Source: Chalara sp. BL73
Lineage: Eukaryota; Ascomycota; Leotiomycetes; Helotiales
DNA length: 64,000 nt
Reading direction: 5' to 3'
Assembly: GCA_918026815.1 (NCBI GenBank)
Contig: CAKJVC010000003.1
Location: 1-64,000 of the forward strand
Shown here: piece by piece, positions 44,034-57,000 of the stretch
Layout: each line of letters starts with the position of its first letter
Numbering within the stretch: the first letter of the stretch is position 1
Program-made: the position numbers and the translations under genes
The notes under the pieces: model-generated
Seen by the model: only the letters and a program-made list of their open reading frames with translations
Told to the model about the DNA's origin: nothing
The model's database searches: none

Positions 44034-46824
44034 ATGCCTCGAGTTGCACAGGCGCCACGGGGAAGTAATGGACGTGTGGTTTCCGGTTCTATGGGCGCAT
44101 CACCTTTCAAATCTCCGGTGAAGTAAGTTTGGCATTTCGTCGATGTATTCATATAAGCGCATGCTTGATGTTTTACTGCCGTGTTCTTGCTGCTCTGCCA
44201 CCAGAGATGATATACTAACTATGCGTAGAATACCATTGAACGATGACGCGCAAGAAAAAGCAAAACGGCTACAGTCAAGACATGCTCTACAGGATGTCAA
44301 GATCAACCAGATAAAAGCTGCAGCAACTCCTATACGGCATGCAAGTTTTGAAGGATCAGAGAATTCATCGCCCTCCTCGAATCCTAAGACTCCGCGGCGA
44401 GGGGGCGGGAAAGGTGTTGATCTTGATGGAGGAGTAATGATGGTCGGAGGAACAGCAGTCACGCCCATGAAGAGAGTACCTATATTGGCCAACTTTGAGG
44501 AATGGATGAAAATGGCAACAGACAACAAGATCAATGCGGCGAACTCGTGGAATTTTGCTCTCATCGACTACTTCCATGATATGTCATTATTAAAGGAAGG
44601 CGACGGCGTCAACTTCCAGAAGGCCAGCTGCACGTTGGACGGGTGTGTAAAGATTTACACAAGCAGAGTCGATAGTGTGGCCACAGAGACGGGGAAACTT
44701 TTGAGTGGTCTAGCGGACAGTGGAAATAGCAAAAAGAAGCGCGAAGAGAACGAGGAAGGAGAAGAGAGCGAAGAAGAGGTTGAGGATGAAGACGGTGTCG
44801 TTAGGAAGAAGCCTAAGAAGAGGGTATTTATACTTCAATTTTTCAGTTTCTTGTCATATTTGTAATGACTATCGAGTCATTCTAATCATGTTCTAGGCTC
44901 AACGATCCTCAGAGGCGACTTTAGCTTCGTCGTTCGCTTCTCTTCAGCTGAAAAAGTTTGAACTCGAGTTTGCAGTTGACCCCTTGTTCAAGAAGGCATC
45001 CGCCGACTTTGATGAAGGAGGAGCAAAAGGACTTCTATTAAATCACCTCGCCATCGATTCGCAAGGCCGTATTGTTTTCGACAGCAGTGATGATGCAGGA
45101 GATGCCTCAGCGGAAGGCCGGACAAGAGGGAAACAGGACACAATTCAGGAAGAAGAAGTCGAACCAGATTCAACTATTAGCTCGGTTGCAACGGAGGCCG
45201 AGGACCAAGAAGATGTTGAAATTGACGTTGGGGCTCTCGGATCAAAGTTCTTTTCTAATCTCGATAACTTGGACGAACAAGATATTTGCCCATCCTTGAA
45301 AAACTTTGACCTCGGCGATCCATCGGGATCAATGGATATCCCTTTCCTCAAAGCTCCCGAGGACTGGCGACAGGAGAAAGATAAGCTAGATGGGACACGT
45401 GGGGCTGGCGATACATCAGGAATATACCTTGACGATGAAAATCCAGCTGGCTTTGACGATGATGATGACGGGCTGGTTGGAAATTTTGACATCCCAGCCG
45501 ATGCTGGATTTGGGGAGGGAGGTGAAGCTTGGGCACGGGATGCTGCTATCGAAACTCGGATGCGTGTTCATGATGGTGGCCTTGATAATGATGGTATGGG
45601 TGGTGGTGATGGTGAGGATGGGGAAAGTGGTACCGGTGCATTCGATCCGGAGACCGGAGAGTTCGTCGTATCCTTGGACAGGGGAGGGAAGACTGAGGGC
45701 TCACATGATGCTATATTAAGTTACTTTGATCAAGCTCTGCAGAAAAATTGGGCGGGACCCGAGCATTGGCGTATTCGTAAAATAAAGGACATCAACAAGC
45801 CAACCACGGCAGCCAAAACAAGGAAGGAAAAGGAACCCTTCGAAATAGACTTCCTGTCGCCTTTGAACGCATCTTTAGCAGAAAGTATCTATACCCAGGC
45901 GTCCTCGAATACAGTCATCTCATTACCCAAGAAGGACTGGAAATCAAAAACAAGGAATCTCCTTCCGGATGACAAGCACTTCAACTCTAAACAACTGCTT
46001 CGCTTGTTCTTGAAACCTAAAGCACGCATGGGGAGTCGCAAATCAGGCTTCGGCGCAAAGACGGGTAGTTTTGGTCAACAGAAGGAAGAAGACGCTCCCG
46101 ATGGCGAGATGGACGAGGCATTTTGGGCACGAAAGGAAGGCCCTATCACTACTGGAGACGATGTCGCACCTCAAGGGGACTATGATGCCAATTTCTTCCA
46201 AGATGATGGCTTGCCGATGCCTGGTGGCATTGACGATGACGACGACATGGAGTTTGCGGATGCGCGTGACCACTTTTCTCCCGGCGTCGAAGATGGAGGC
46301 GAAGTGGGTATGAATGGAATAGCCGATACTCTTAATGGCAATTCGAGTCAGCCTACGAACGGTGAAAGCGCATTTGGCTCACAACTTGTTACACAGAGTC
46401 GAAGATTGAGACCAGAATATGTGCAATATGCCCGCGTTGCCACGAAGGTTGATGTACGCAAACTGAAAGAGGAGTTATGGAAAGGAATGGGCATAGATGC
46501 CCTTGATTCTGTAAGTTCTGCTAAATATTATAAATGACTAGCTACTAACATGGCTAGAAATCGCCGCCTGCACCAAGCAGACAAGCCACTCCTCTGCCAG
46601 AAGTCAAGAAAGGCGAGGATGGCAGCCTAAAATTCACATCCGTCATGCAGAATCTTCAGGCTGTGTATCCCAAGCAGGCATTGAACGATATCTCAACGAG
46701 CTATTGCTTCATTTGTTTACTTCATCTGGCCAATGAGAAGGGGCTAGTGATCGACAAGAAGGAGGGCCTCATGGAACTAGATATCAGGAAGGATCACACA
46801 GCCGAAATTACGGTTGGCGGGTAG
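44034..46824 (+). CDS. BRN1: Condensin complex subunit 2 (Barren / CAP-H kleisin)
   Basis: Kleisin subunit that bridges the Smc2/Smc4 heads in condensin. Four exons (44034-44122, 44229-44823, 44897-46510, 46558-46824) give 854 aa. Visible blocks are the N-terminal kleisin motif IPLNDDAQEKAKRLQSRHAL, FEEWMKMATDNKINAANSWN, and the VKIYTSRVDSVATETGKLLSGL helix that contacts the Smc2 neck. Then follow LKKFELEFAVDPLFKKASAD, GLLLNHLAIDSQGRIVFDSS, AGPEHWRIRKI, and the acidic segment rich in D/E and G. The C-terminal winged-helix region reads ARVATKVDVRKLKEELWKGM, continued by SLKFTSVMQNLQAVYPKQ and LHLANEKGLVIDKKEGLMEL. The order and spacing are those of the family. The gene is complete. Confidence 0.94.
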
Positions 46825-49139
46825 TTTCAGTGTATGTTTGTGATATTTTGATGAGTATATGGAAGTATATGACTTAGGCGTTCGGGTTTGGGTGAGTGTG
46901 CAGGAATAGATTAATGAAAGTTACGACTAAACCACATTCTTCTCTACGAACGCCAACGGCAATTTAAAGAGTAAATAAATTCTATTGTCAAATGATGGTT
47001 TCTTCCAGAAAGCTGCACGTTAGTTTTGATCGGTCGGTAAGGTCTGTATTTCCTTTTTGAGATTAGCGCTCTTCTAGATGAGGTTATCCATTCACCAAGC
47101 ATCCAGTATATTAATATCAAATCAATCAGAATGGCACCATCAAAGCACCAACGATCACTATTATCGCAGCACGACGATGAACGTTCTGGAAAGCGGCACG
47201 ATGCCAACCCAAGAAATCTCTTCTAATCAACATCTGTGAAACTTAAGAAGTGAAGGTGAAATCTGAGGGTTCGGACGAGCTTGACTTGTCTGGTAAGTCC
47301 ATACCCTGGTATAGATATTGGGTTTAAATATGCTGACAATTTCTGAAAGAACCAATATTTATCGGACCCTCCCGTCCATATCGGAGTCTTGCATCTAGAA
47401 TGTCATCTGGGATGGTATCTGGGAGACAGCCTGGGATGTGAGGCTCTCCTGCCGGAGATTATCTGACAACTGGGCCTCAGCGCCCACCGTAAGTAACGAT
47501 TATTCGGCTTTGTTGATCTGCTTATTGGCAATATCGCAGGTATGATGCGACCTGCTGAGACCACAGGCTGGAAAATCTGGTTATCTATGTCACCATCTGA
47601 CCATATGTGCGAAAACCCATCGTAACTCTCGTCATCGATAATGTTTGTATAGTTCCAGCGTGGAATCGAGCCAATCACTTCCCGCTCAACTGGGAGCCTG
47701 CCGTGGGTTATGATAAGCATGGCTATCTATATCAGACTCAGATATGGAGCCTATCCTGAGTTTTTCCACTCATGGGTCATACATGATTGCAGCTGGGACA
47801 TGGGTAAAATTGAGAGCGACATCGAGACTGGTGTTCGGTCTCGGTTTTCACTTCTACAAAACTTATCTGCCACATCTGGACCTGCACCACCTTCTAGGCA
47901 CCGATGTATAATAATATCTGGAATATGGACAAGTGCGCGTAGTCCAACACCTGTAGTTACCTCTGAATACTGCCTCGATAGCTGTCCGAGATCTACTTTG
48001 GATATATCGACATCTGGTGCACTATCTGTATGAACTACGAGACCGGAGCTACGTCCAGTGCGGGCCGTTCACGATATGCTCCTCCGTATGTACGAAGACC
48101 CAATCACAGGATCTGTCTCAACTGAACATGTCTCGGACCGCAGAGATCGATTTGTACATCGACCTTCGCGGGCTCCACTACCACCTCAGAGTCACGCATT
48201 CAGCAATGCACGACTTTCAACTGGATCTCGGCCTATAGCTCCTCACCAGGAATCTCGAGCTAGGCTATCTAAGCGTGATAGGCGTGATAGGCGTAGTTAA
48301 CATAGTGAATTTGAATACAGTGAATTTAGATATGGTGTTCGTGATAGACACCATAGGAGAGATAGAGAGCAGAGAAGTAGTGGAGGAGGAAAGCGATGAT
48401 GAGGAAATAAGAGATAAGATACCTTGGAGGTGGAAGAGATAAGGTTATCTGCATAGTACTTACCTAAGTATGGCACCTGATTTAGGGACACATTCGATTC
48501 TACAATAAACAGGAGGAATCTAGATATGGTTTTATCTGGAAGAATTTAGATAAGGGTTACATCTGACCCTTTAAATGATGCCTTGTACATTTTGTCCGTG
48601 AAATCCCATGCCATCTTCTACGTGGTTATTAGCTCCTGATTCAGTTTTAATCAACCCCCTAATGCTTTGGCCAACTTGCAAGTTTAGTAATGACTAGGAA
48701 AGAATTTACACCTTTTTCTTCGTTATTTACAATTTAAATCTTAATTTAATTATATCTCTGAACATAACAGTTAAATGGCTAGCATGTTATTGGGCTCGAT
48801 GGATTTGGGCACTGCTTTTGGAGGAGCCAGCTAATAAGCCTCTCAATAGTTCCGTACTCTAGCTCTAGTCACCTCACAACGATGCCACCCAGGCACATAG
48901 ATGCTGCTGCTTAGGTTGCTCACCCGAAGCAAGAATACAACTTAAAAGAAATTGATAGCTTCGATATCATTGCCTAGGGCACATTGATTTACACTGATCC
49001 TATATATCAATTTTATATGCTTTTCCAGAGGTCAGCTTAAATTCCTTGGCCACATAATCAACGGAGATGCTTGGCCTCTCGAAGCGCTGTTGAACAAGTC
49101 CCAGGCATGGACGATGTTTCCATAGCCCAGAGTTCCGTA
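46825..49139. other. Gene-poor, AT-rich region, first part of the island
   Basis: No intact gene was found over about 2.3 kb. Around 47900-48420 the plus strand gives text rich in Arg, Ser and Asp (for example SKRDRRDRRS) broken by stops, which may be a decayed disordered protein. A short tandem (GTGATAGGCGTGATAGGCG) lies near 48280, and related GTGAATTT units follow. From 48500 to 49100 the sequence is very AT-rich with no coding signal. Confidence 0.5.
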
Positions 49140-50040
49140 CTCTATTGGTCATGTACTTTCAGCAGCGCTGTGTAGGAAAGTATCCATTTGGTGATACAAT
49201 CCAATTGAACTGGAAACTTGTTACTACTACATGATTGCGCACCAACCCAACCAGGCCTTCTCTGTATCGTTTTGGTCAGCATCGGCGTTCTGGGCACGCT
49301 CAAATGCATCGAGAAAATCTTGTTCGTCTCTCGCACGAGCAGTATCATCCAAATTGACATTCATACGCGCACCCAGATATTCAGGATCAAGATGCCCCTC
49401 CTCTCCAACCACTAGGTCAAAGTCCTCCTCGTCCCCTAAATTCCTTATACCATCGTCCCAATTATCTTCACCTCCACTAAACGGAAACTATGTTCTATTA
49501 CCAATGTGTAAGTATGGCCCACGAGTCGTCATCCCTGCCGCAATCTCTATGCCTTGTGGCATTAGGATGACTATCTCGAGCCCTCGTTCTCTCCAGCTTG
49601 GCCAGTACTGGGAACCGTAAGGCAGGCAATTGCGGAGCTAGAGGGAGAAATCCCAGATCGCTCTTTTAGTTCCCGATACTACACTAGCGAGGATATTGTG
49701 CCACTCGAAATTTTCTTCAGTATAGCCTGTTGGCTCTTCTTCCATAGGTTATTCCTGGCCTTGAGTAGCTTGTTGAGCCTGGATAGGTTGGTTCAGCACG
49801 ACTAGCTGTTGAGTTTGGAGGCCAAGAGCTTTACCGGCCGTGGTATCCTCGATGGTAAGGCCGCCTTTGAGTTCTTGGACAACAAGGGGAACTAGAGGAC
49901 TACCGTGTCCATGATACCGTGATATCGCGCCCCAGACTTGGCGCTGCCTCTCTTCTGGATCCGCGTCTACATCAAGTATTCTATCAGCCACAACCCCATT
50001 GTCATAAAACTTCCCATGTTGATACAAGTTAGACCCTCCC
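49140..50040 (-). pseudogene. Relic protein-coding gene with three in-frame stops
   Basis: One frame reads as coherent protein text for about 300 codons but contains TAA at 49749-49751, TAG at 49638-49640 and TAG at 49488-49490. Text before and after each stop stays in the same frame: LYQHGKFYDNGVVADRILD, AISRYHGHGSPLVPLVVQEL, YWPSWRERGLEIVILMPQGI, GGEDNWDDGIRNLGDEEDFD and DEQDFLDAFERAQNADADQ. Each stop is explicable as CAA or CAG changed by C-to-T. No frameshift is needed. I do not recognise the family. The gene appears recently inactivated, compatible with repeat-induced point mutation of a duplicated gene. Confidence 0.55.
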
Positions 50041-51680
50041 TGTATGAAATTGCCCTATTTCTCCTTCCACTGCGGGAGAAGCCTGTTTTTCGTCTGTACT
50101 CCACGTGGTCCTAATTCGTCCCACATTGTGGTAACAAAGTAACGCGAGGGTAGTAATCAGGCCCACAGAAAGCCTCGAGCCATGTAAGGAGCATTGAAGA
50201 ACCAGTCGAAAGGGTTTTTCCTGTCGCATGGGAGTATAGTATACCAGCGAACAAATCAATTTGGACCTGTCTTTTACATTGTGAGAGAGCGATATATTAA
50301 ACGGCTGATATCTGTTGGCGTGTCACTTGAGAAGCTACGAAGTAGTGATGGACCACTTTGCTGCAAATCCTATGGCATTAGTATCCCCATAAGAGCAGTC
50401 CATTTTTAGGTTCCAACACTTAGATCAAGGGTGATAACCCGGTTTTCTTTTGGAGGGGTTGCTGCTCCAACATTGGAATCCAGTCGATATTCGCCAGCGA
50501 ATATCGATAAGCAAGCGCCGCGTATTGAAGGGTTACACAAGACCTAGCTTGAACAAGAAAATCCTCTTGTCAAGGAAGCGCGCCTCAAACCCGAACAGGT
50601 GCAAGATATGGCCTACACCGCCTCACTATCCCTAAATGTAACAGATCCTTTATAACCTGTGTTTTATTAACCGCTTCACAGAATATCTGTATTAACTTAC
50701 AGTTTCTAAGCTTAATATGCTCTATTTTACGATTTATTAAACTCATATACGCAGATTCATATTCTTCGTTATACTAGCATATCAGGTAAAAGTAGAGAAT
50801 ATGGAAGTCAGATGCGTTAAAACACCTCAATAATATTTTTAGCGTGCTCTTCTAGGTAAATACTGAATTTGTGAACCACAACGCAAAAATGAAGGCGATG
50901 GATTAATCAGTCCTCGTAAAACTTACCAATATGTAGTAGATCATGAGACCTTGGCGTCTGCTGTTGAGAGCAGTATAGTTCTCGGTGGAAACCAACAGCG
51001 AAGCGGCGCAGTGATTGTATCGGCGTGTATAAACTTTATGCTTCTGTTTTTGAAGCAGCAATTTTTTACGATATTAAGAGCCTTTCACTTGTTATCTTTT
51101 CTCTTCTTAGTGATAGAACTGAAGCTTGTATCTACATATAGTCATAACCGCCTAGGTTACTGTAGTTTAGGAACTCAGATTGCGGCTGTACCTTATATAC
51201 TAGCTAACGACTCAGCAAAAACCTACATATAGGGATAGAGTTGGAAGTATGGCAGTAATTCCAGCACTGATACTGATCTCTGTGCCATGTCATGGATTGC
51301 GGGACTCAATATTCAGCATGGACTCCTGATTTCTCGTTCACTGCTAATTGTGGGTTTTGAATAGAACATGGTTTATCATCGCGCTAAATAACAGTTCATA
51401 TAGAAATGAATAAATTTTCCCGACATTTCCTTAGCCCAATAGTTGGTTCAAAATAGAGTTCGGTGGGGAGTACGCCGCCTCATTTTAATATCAGCTGAAT
51501 ATTTTCTTATATATAGGTTCCTCATCTCTCGATCAATCCAACCTTTCTTACGCCTCACAAAAATCACACCATTGCAAATACCCTTATTATGGAAGATCTT
51601 TAACTGAACATCTTTGCCCCAAATTCAATAATTATTTCACAGCAATTCCTTCACACCATACCAGTAACCACCTTGCAGTA
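50041..51680. other. Gene-poor spacer with TATA box of the next gene
   Basis: AT-rich. Near 50540-50630 a short plus-strand frame gives LEQENPLVKEARLKPEQVQD, possibly a coding fragment, ending quickly. TATATATA at 51508-51515 lies about 165 bp upstream of the next start codon. Otherwise nothing supportable. Confidence 0.5.
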
Positions 51681-53324
51681 ATGGCTACACTCAATCTTGA
51701 TGCCAGTCTGGGAAATTTTTCCATGTTTCCACGGGAAATTCGCGATATGATCTGGGGTTTCTTCATTCCTCAGGCATGTGCATCTGAGTCTGAGCAACAG
51801 CATACACCTTCTCAAAAGAAACGAGGTAGATCCTCTTCAAAGCCAATTGATTGTCTAGCAATTCTACGTGTCAGTCGTCAAATATATGAAGAAGCTACTG
51901 CGTATTACGGCCGGGAAACGCTTATATTCTCCATTGTTCCCAATGCTATATACGGCGCATGGATCAGGATTTCTAATGAACGCGGATTCGACTGGTTTCT
52001 TGAGAGTGACCCCTCTCACGGCTTTCAAAACTACCCATACCACAAAGCAAAGAAGATCCTGGTTGCTATTGGAGCTCCCGTTGAGTCCGATGACGAAGAC
52101 GGCCAAGAATTATGCCTTTGGTACAAGGTCAACGACCTCGTCGACACCCTTTCACAATTTAGGGGCATACGGCACCTTGAAATCTATCTTCCTGCGCAGC
52201 CTAAAGCTACTTGGCTTGTGGATGATCATCCGCGACGAGTATTTTCCCACACGGCAAACAATTTACAAGCTTTAGATACAGAGAGGCTATTTCCCATGAG
52301 GTGGCCAGCACTCTGCGATGCAATCTTCCTTCCATTTTTCCGTATACGCAATGTCGTTCGGGCCGAACTAACCGTAGAGGAGGACCATGTAGAGATAAAC
52401 GGAAGACTTACAGGCAAGCCTCGCCGAGGTAAGGACCTCGTGCAATCAATGATGCTGCCAGTGCCTTTTGGAACAGCATCAGAGCAAGGGATCGAGAAAT
52501 ATCGCTACCTTCAATCTTATGACGTCTGGCTCAAGGATATGATGGAGATGTTGGATATGGATTTTGAATGTGCCCTTGACTTTGCCGAGGGTGAGACTGC
52601 CAACATGCTTCGTCTGCGCCGTTACAGTCTCTGGTACGAGAATACGGAATATTTACACAATTACAGATCCGCATTCTTTCAAAAGAAGTCCGGCCCTCGT
52701 TTCAGCGGATTCCAACAGCCTCTGTACGCGAACGCATATAGCCTCGCAAATCAAGCAATGAGAACAAGAAGACTATTTGTGCATGCCCTAAACCCTCTTT
52801 CGGCAAAAATGATGCTGATGCGGCACTACGTTCCCAAAGATCCTGATCAACAGCTTTTCTTGGCCAACTTCAAGGATGAATGGGATCTCTGCAAATGTAT
52901 TGAAGCATACAATGGATTAAATGAGGAAAGCCTCAAAGATTCAGACAAGCCAACAAAACCAGGCCGCAGAGGCAAATCAAAACTAATAGATACCATAAGA
53001 AAGAAAAGGAAGAGTAAAGGATTGAAAAGAGTCGTGGCAGCTTGGGGTAGAAGTCATGGGGGGATTTCCGAAGACCGCTGGGATAGAGACGAGTGGTACA
53101 AATTCTTCCCGCGGGGTATAGAGCCTCTTGACACAGGAATCTCCAATATCTTGCGACTGACGACTGGGGAGGGATGGAACTTTCCAAAGTACATGACTGA
53201 GATGCGCGCTATCAAATGGGAGAGTTTGAAGATACTCTCTAATAATGCCATTATCCTGGGACAACCTGCCTTTGATTACGCATCAATGAAAAGGGCGTCA
53301 GGACAAATGATGGCAGAGTACTGA
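51681..53324 (+). CDS. F-box/2EXR-like protein of 547 aa
   Basis: A single-exon gene and the only intact one in the 46.8-58.7 kb island. The N-terminus carries FSMFPREIRDMIWGFFIPQA, then a low-complexity loop (SQKKRGRSSSKP), then LAILRVSRQIYEEATAYYGR. This is the pattern of fungal 2EXR/F-box-like domains (F-x-x-L-P-x-E-I-R-x-x-I-W, later L-x-x-x-R-Q-I-x-x-E-x). The remainder is mainly helical with a basic segment near residue 430 (KSKLIDTIRKKRKSKGLKR) that may be a nuclear localisation signal. No signal peptide is present. Function is unknown; an adaptor role for ubiquitin ligases is possible if the domain binds Skp1. A start at the first ATG is supported by the conserved domain beginning at about residue 14. 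Confidence 0.75.
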   Translation: MATLNLDASLGNFSMFPREIRDMIWGFFIPQACASESEQQHTPSQKKRGRSSSKPIDCLAILRVSRQIYEEATAYYGRETLIFSIVPNAIYGAWIRISNERGFDWFLESDPSHGFQNYPYHKAKKILVAIGAPVESDDEDGQELCLWYKVNDLVDTLSQFRGIRHLEIYLPAQPKATWLVDDHPRRVFSHTANNLQALDTERLFPMRWPALCDAIFLPFFRIRNVVRAELTVEEDHVEINGRLTGKPRRGKDLVQSMMLPVPFGTASEQGIEKYRYLQSYDVWLKDMMEMLDMDFECALDFAEGETANMLRLRRYSLWYENTEYLHNYRSAFFQKKSGPRFSGFQQPLYANAYSLANQAMRTRRLFVHALNPLSAKMMLMRHYVPKDPDQQLFLANFKDEWDLCKCIEAYNGLNEESLKDSDKPTKPGRRGKSKLIDTIRKKRKSKGLKRVVAAWGRSHGGISEDRWDRDEWYKFFPRGIEPLDTGISNILRLTTGEGWNFPKYMTEMRAIKWESLKILSNNAIILGQPAFDYASMKRASGQMMAEY

Positions 53325-53526
53325 TGGAGGCCGTGCAAGCAATGGCGGCCATCAACTCGGATATGAACCTGTCGAACTTGATATTAGGATATTATTGGAG
53401 TGTAGGGTCTTTGTAGTAATAGTGGTTTAGTTCACTGAATAGAATGTTTCACTTAATTTGTAAAGAAGCAAGAATCCGAGCGCCGTTGCATATAGTAAAA
53501 TTTAACACGCCATTCGAGGTCTAATA

Positions 53527-54058
53527 GGGGTTACAGTTGGCTCAGGGTAGAGAAAAGCTTGGCCAGGGTAGAGAATTAGCATACGCCGAGCACATGCCTT
53601 GCTAATCTACTTTTTTGATTCACGCATCGGTTCTTGATCGCGTATATCTAAAAATTATTTCTCAGTTTTTTTATTTGAATAACTTGACGTGAAGCATTAC
53701 AGATTTAACAATACACGTTTTAAGATTCATTCTTATTATAACGCAACCAGCCAGTAAATTCGTTTTAAAGTAAATATACTAAGTTTGTATAGCTGTTGCT
53801 TAATTAGGCAAAAAGTTGTTTATTTATATTATATGATTAGTTCAGCCACATTCCAGCCATACGTATTCTATATACTAAAAATGCGCTAGACATATGCTAA
53901 ACTAACTACTAGACTACATTTAGAATACGACTTAACTTGAGCCAGGGTAGAACTTCATGCTTCTCAAGCTTGGCCAGGGTGGAGCATTTCAGTCAGAACC
54001 AAGGTCCGATTCTCTACCCTGGCCAAGCTTTTCTCTACCTTGGGCCAACTGTAACCTC
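53527..54058. mobile_element. MITE-like element with 50-bp terminal inverted repeats and TA target duplication
   Basis: The left end (53527-53576) begins GGGGTTACAGTTGGC. The right end (54058-54009, read in reverse) begins GAGGTTACAGTTGGC. The two match over 50 bp with three mismatches, all transitions. TA dinucleotides flank both ends (53525-53526 and 54059-54060), as expected for Tc1/mariner-type insertion. The 532-bp interior is AT-rich with no transposase frame, so it would be non-autonomous. A second, internal copy of the TIR core (AAGCTTGGCCAGGGT at 53966-53980) faces the right TIR and could form a local hairpin. It lies 0.2 kb downstream of the F-box/2EXR-like gene. Confidence 0.85.
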
Positions 54059-57000
54059 TAACACTCATCCCTCCCGAGAATCAGATTCCACCCAGATGTC
54101 CAGATTTTTTCAGGCTTCCTCTTTTGATTGTTGGATCCAGATCCCTCAGAATTGTTCTCAGATCGTCAAGGACGTATCTTCTTCAGGCGGCGCTCGTCCA
54201 CCGAAGAGAACGAACCTTCTTGTTCGTGCTTGATGTATGTGTTGGGCTTCATTGCTATCTTTTCTTAAAAAGAATTGTGGCATAGATGCACATTTCCAAT
54301 GTTCATAACAAGAGACCAATTTGTACATTGTTCCAGTTCAAAATTGGAAAGAGCGCGATCACGTGGTATTTCAATGCCCTCTCGCCTTCGTCAAAAAGGT
54401 CACTTGTATTTGCGCCGGAAGTTTGTAAGAGGAGCTGCAGTTAATGCACTGAAATGGAATGGAATTGCAGATGTAAATAACACATGTACCAGACTAGTTC
54501 CAGATTCATAGTTCAATAACTCTAAAATTCGGTGAAATATACAAGTTCGACGACTTTATATATATTAAATCTTTATAGATGCCTATATATTTTTCCATAC
54601 TAGAGTAGTAGGTAATTTTCTCGTCAGCGTTATAAAATTCCCCATGACTAGAAGTTAGGTGAGGCTTGCAGCCAGCATCATGTATGCTGAAAGGTCGACT
54701 TTGTTGACTAAAAAAAGAAAATACGTAAATTGAGAGGCTAAAGTATCCCCATTATTGCTTGATGTAAGAAACTCTCCCAAAGGAAAACCAAGTAAATACA
54801 ACCTGCATCAAGCATGTTAACCCCAGGTCCCAGTGTTTGACTTACACTACCCTCTAAAAAATTGCACCAAAATTATTACCCATGCTCCAGGCTGGTGTAA
54901 TAATGAATGGCTTTCCTTACATAGGTAAAGGAACTCTGATGACGGAGTGAACACCGTAAGGTTTGAGTGGTAGCGTACCACCTCGGTATGGATGCCACAC
55001 CACAATAATCCGTCAGATGCCAGACAGGTGAGCAATATACACTGCCAAGCTCATCGCAAGGGTCTGTCAACTCCCATTGACAATACACAATACCATAATC
55101 GGACGTCCCTAGGCACTCCTGCTCTGACAGAGTCAGTATCAAATACTGAATATAAAGAATAATCCTGCCAAAGTGAACTAAAACCCTCCACTATTGGAGA
55201 TAAGTTGATAAACAACCACGAGTTACGGTTAATACATATCGCTGAGCACCTCCATCTTTCTGCCTTTTCCAAAGCGCTAAGCACACATTCTAACAAGGAC
55301 GCCTCTACAGAGGCTGTAACCCCTCGTAACACGGTGGCACATTCCAAAGTGCGGCCAGGGATATTTTAGTCTAAGAAACTTCAAAAATAGTCACGGTGGA
55401 GTAATGGGCCTTTCCAGATTGAATATCAAATTATGAAGTTGATTCGATCTTCCATGCTTTATCGACCTCTGCGTCTCCATCTGCCAACGATCATAGAATC
55501 GATTCGAGGACTCTAGTCTGACAGGTCTTGGCTGGTGAAAGATCATATCCTACTTGCGGATGCGGAAGGTCATATACTACAAAATGATACGGCATCCTAG
55601 TGAACAACTGTACTTTGGTCGGGATCCAGGATCATGAAGGATGAACTGCCTCGGGTAGCAATGTAATTGACGCCGGCGAGCCGACGACTGAAAAGGGAAT
55701 CGATTATGATGATGAGTTACGCTCTCTTGTTCAGATGAACAGAGGCACCGTTGTTTGTGAGAGCTATGTATGGGGTACTTATGTGTTCCACTTCGTTCTA
55801 CCGCCTACCCCCTCTAGCATCTGCACGCGACATCACACCGCACCTCTGAACGTTGTTTCTCATTTGATGGCCGTGGCCGAGTTGCTAGTGTGTGTTCTTC
55901 ATCGGCCAATAGCAGGGATGGGACAAATAACAAAAGTGCATCAGATTACTCAACGTGCATGATAGTGCAACAAACGCCAACAGCGCACCAGGATGTGCGC
56001 GGCTATTAAATATAGCGATAGCTGTTGCAGCACGTGTTGGTTATGCGCTAAGGTTATTTTTTTGTGAAAAGTTTTTACAGAAATCGGCTTTAGTGTGCTA
56101 TTAGTGGTAGTCATAACGAAATAGATAGTTTTAAAGTGAATTGTAAGTGAACAAACACGTTATTCCTCACCACAATAATATTAATTAAATACTTAAATTT
56201 TAATGTTGTATGCTTACATGATGACTAGTTGATCATAACTACTATCGGTGAACTTTATTGTACTCTTTTGTTATATTAATAGTCAAATCATGCATTACGC
56301 GGAAATACATCAAGGAAAAGCCGTCTCGTCGCTTTATAGTTCCATTGGCTAACCCGTAATACCAGCAGATCGGTTTGCCCTTGCCCGGCTGGGCGCATAA
56401 GCTTCGCCAAGTAACCAGGGGTAAATTTTTTAGAGCTCCACAGCGATGCGACACCTGCATATGTTCGTATCCCCTCTATGACCGAACAAGGTGCGGCACT
56501 GAGGCGAAGCTGCATATCCTTTGTCTATGACACCGGTTGTGTTGGATATAACAGTCTCGTGTTTTTATTAATGGCGTAAGTAAAGGTTGACGCAGTCGAC
56601 ACGTCTTCCTTGGTATGTGAATGTTGGTGGCTTGGATAACTAGCCGACGTAATACTGCTAAGGGTAACAAGGAAATAGAATATGTAAAGACGGCACAAGC
56701 TTTCTACGCCGGTACTTTGGGAGAACATCCACCCCAATGGGTCCTTGCACAAGGGAATTTATCATGCCGGCTTGCCAGTCATGTTAGTGGCGAAGATCCG
56801 ATTGGATATATGGTCATGGGATTCTTCTTGAATGAGACCAAAAGTGACAGTGTAACTTTAAGCTTTAAAAAGTGGTGGGGAAGTAAATACATGTGCATGT
56901 CTTAAAGTCTGGTCCGCGCAGAAATATGGCATGGTGTGTTTTATTTTCTCCGACACCGCTATACTTAGGAATGGCCGTGGCGGAACACCCTGGACCTCCG

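Noticed and set aside
47700..48420. Possible retroelement gag-like text rich in R, S and D.
   Set aside because: No zinc knuckle, protease or reverse transcriptase motif nearby and no long terminal repeats were seen.
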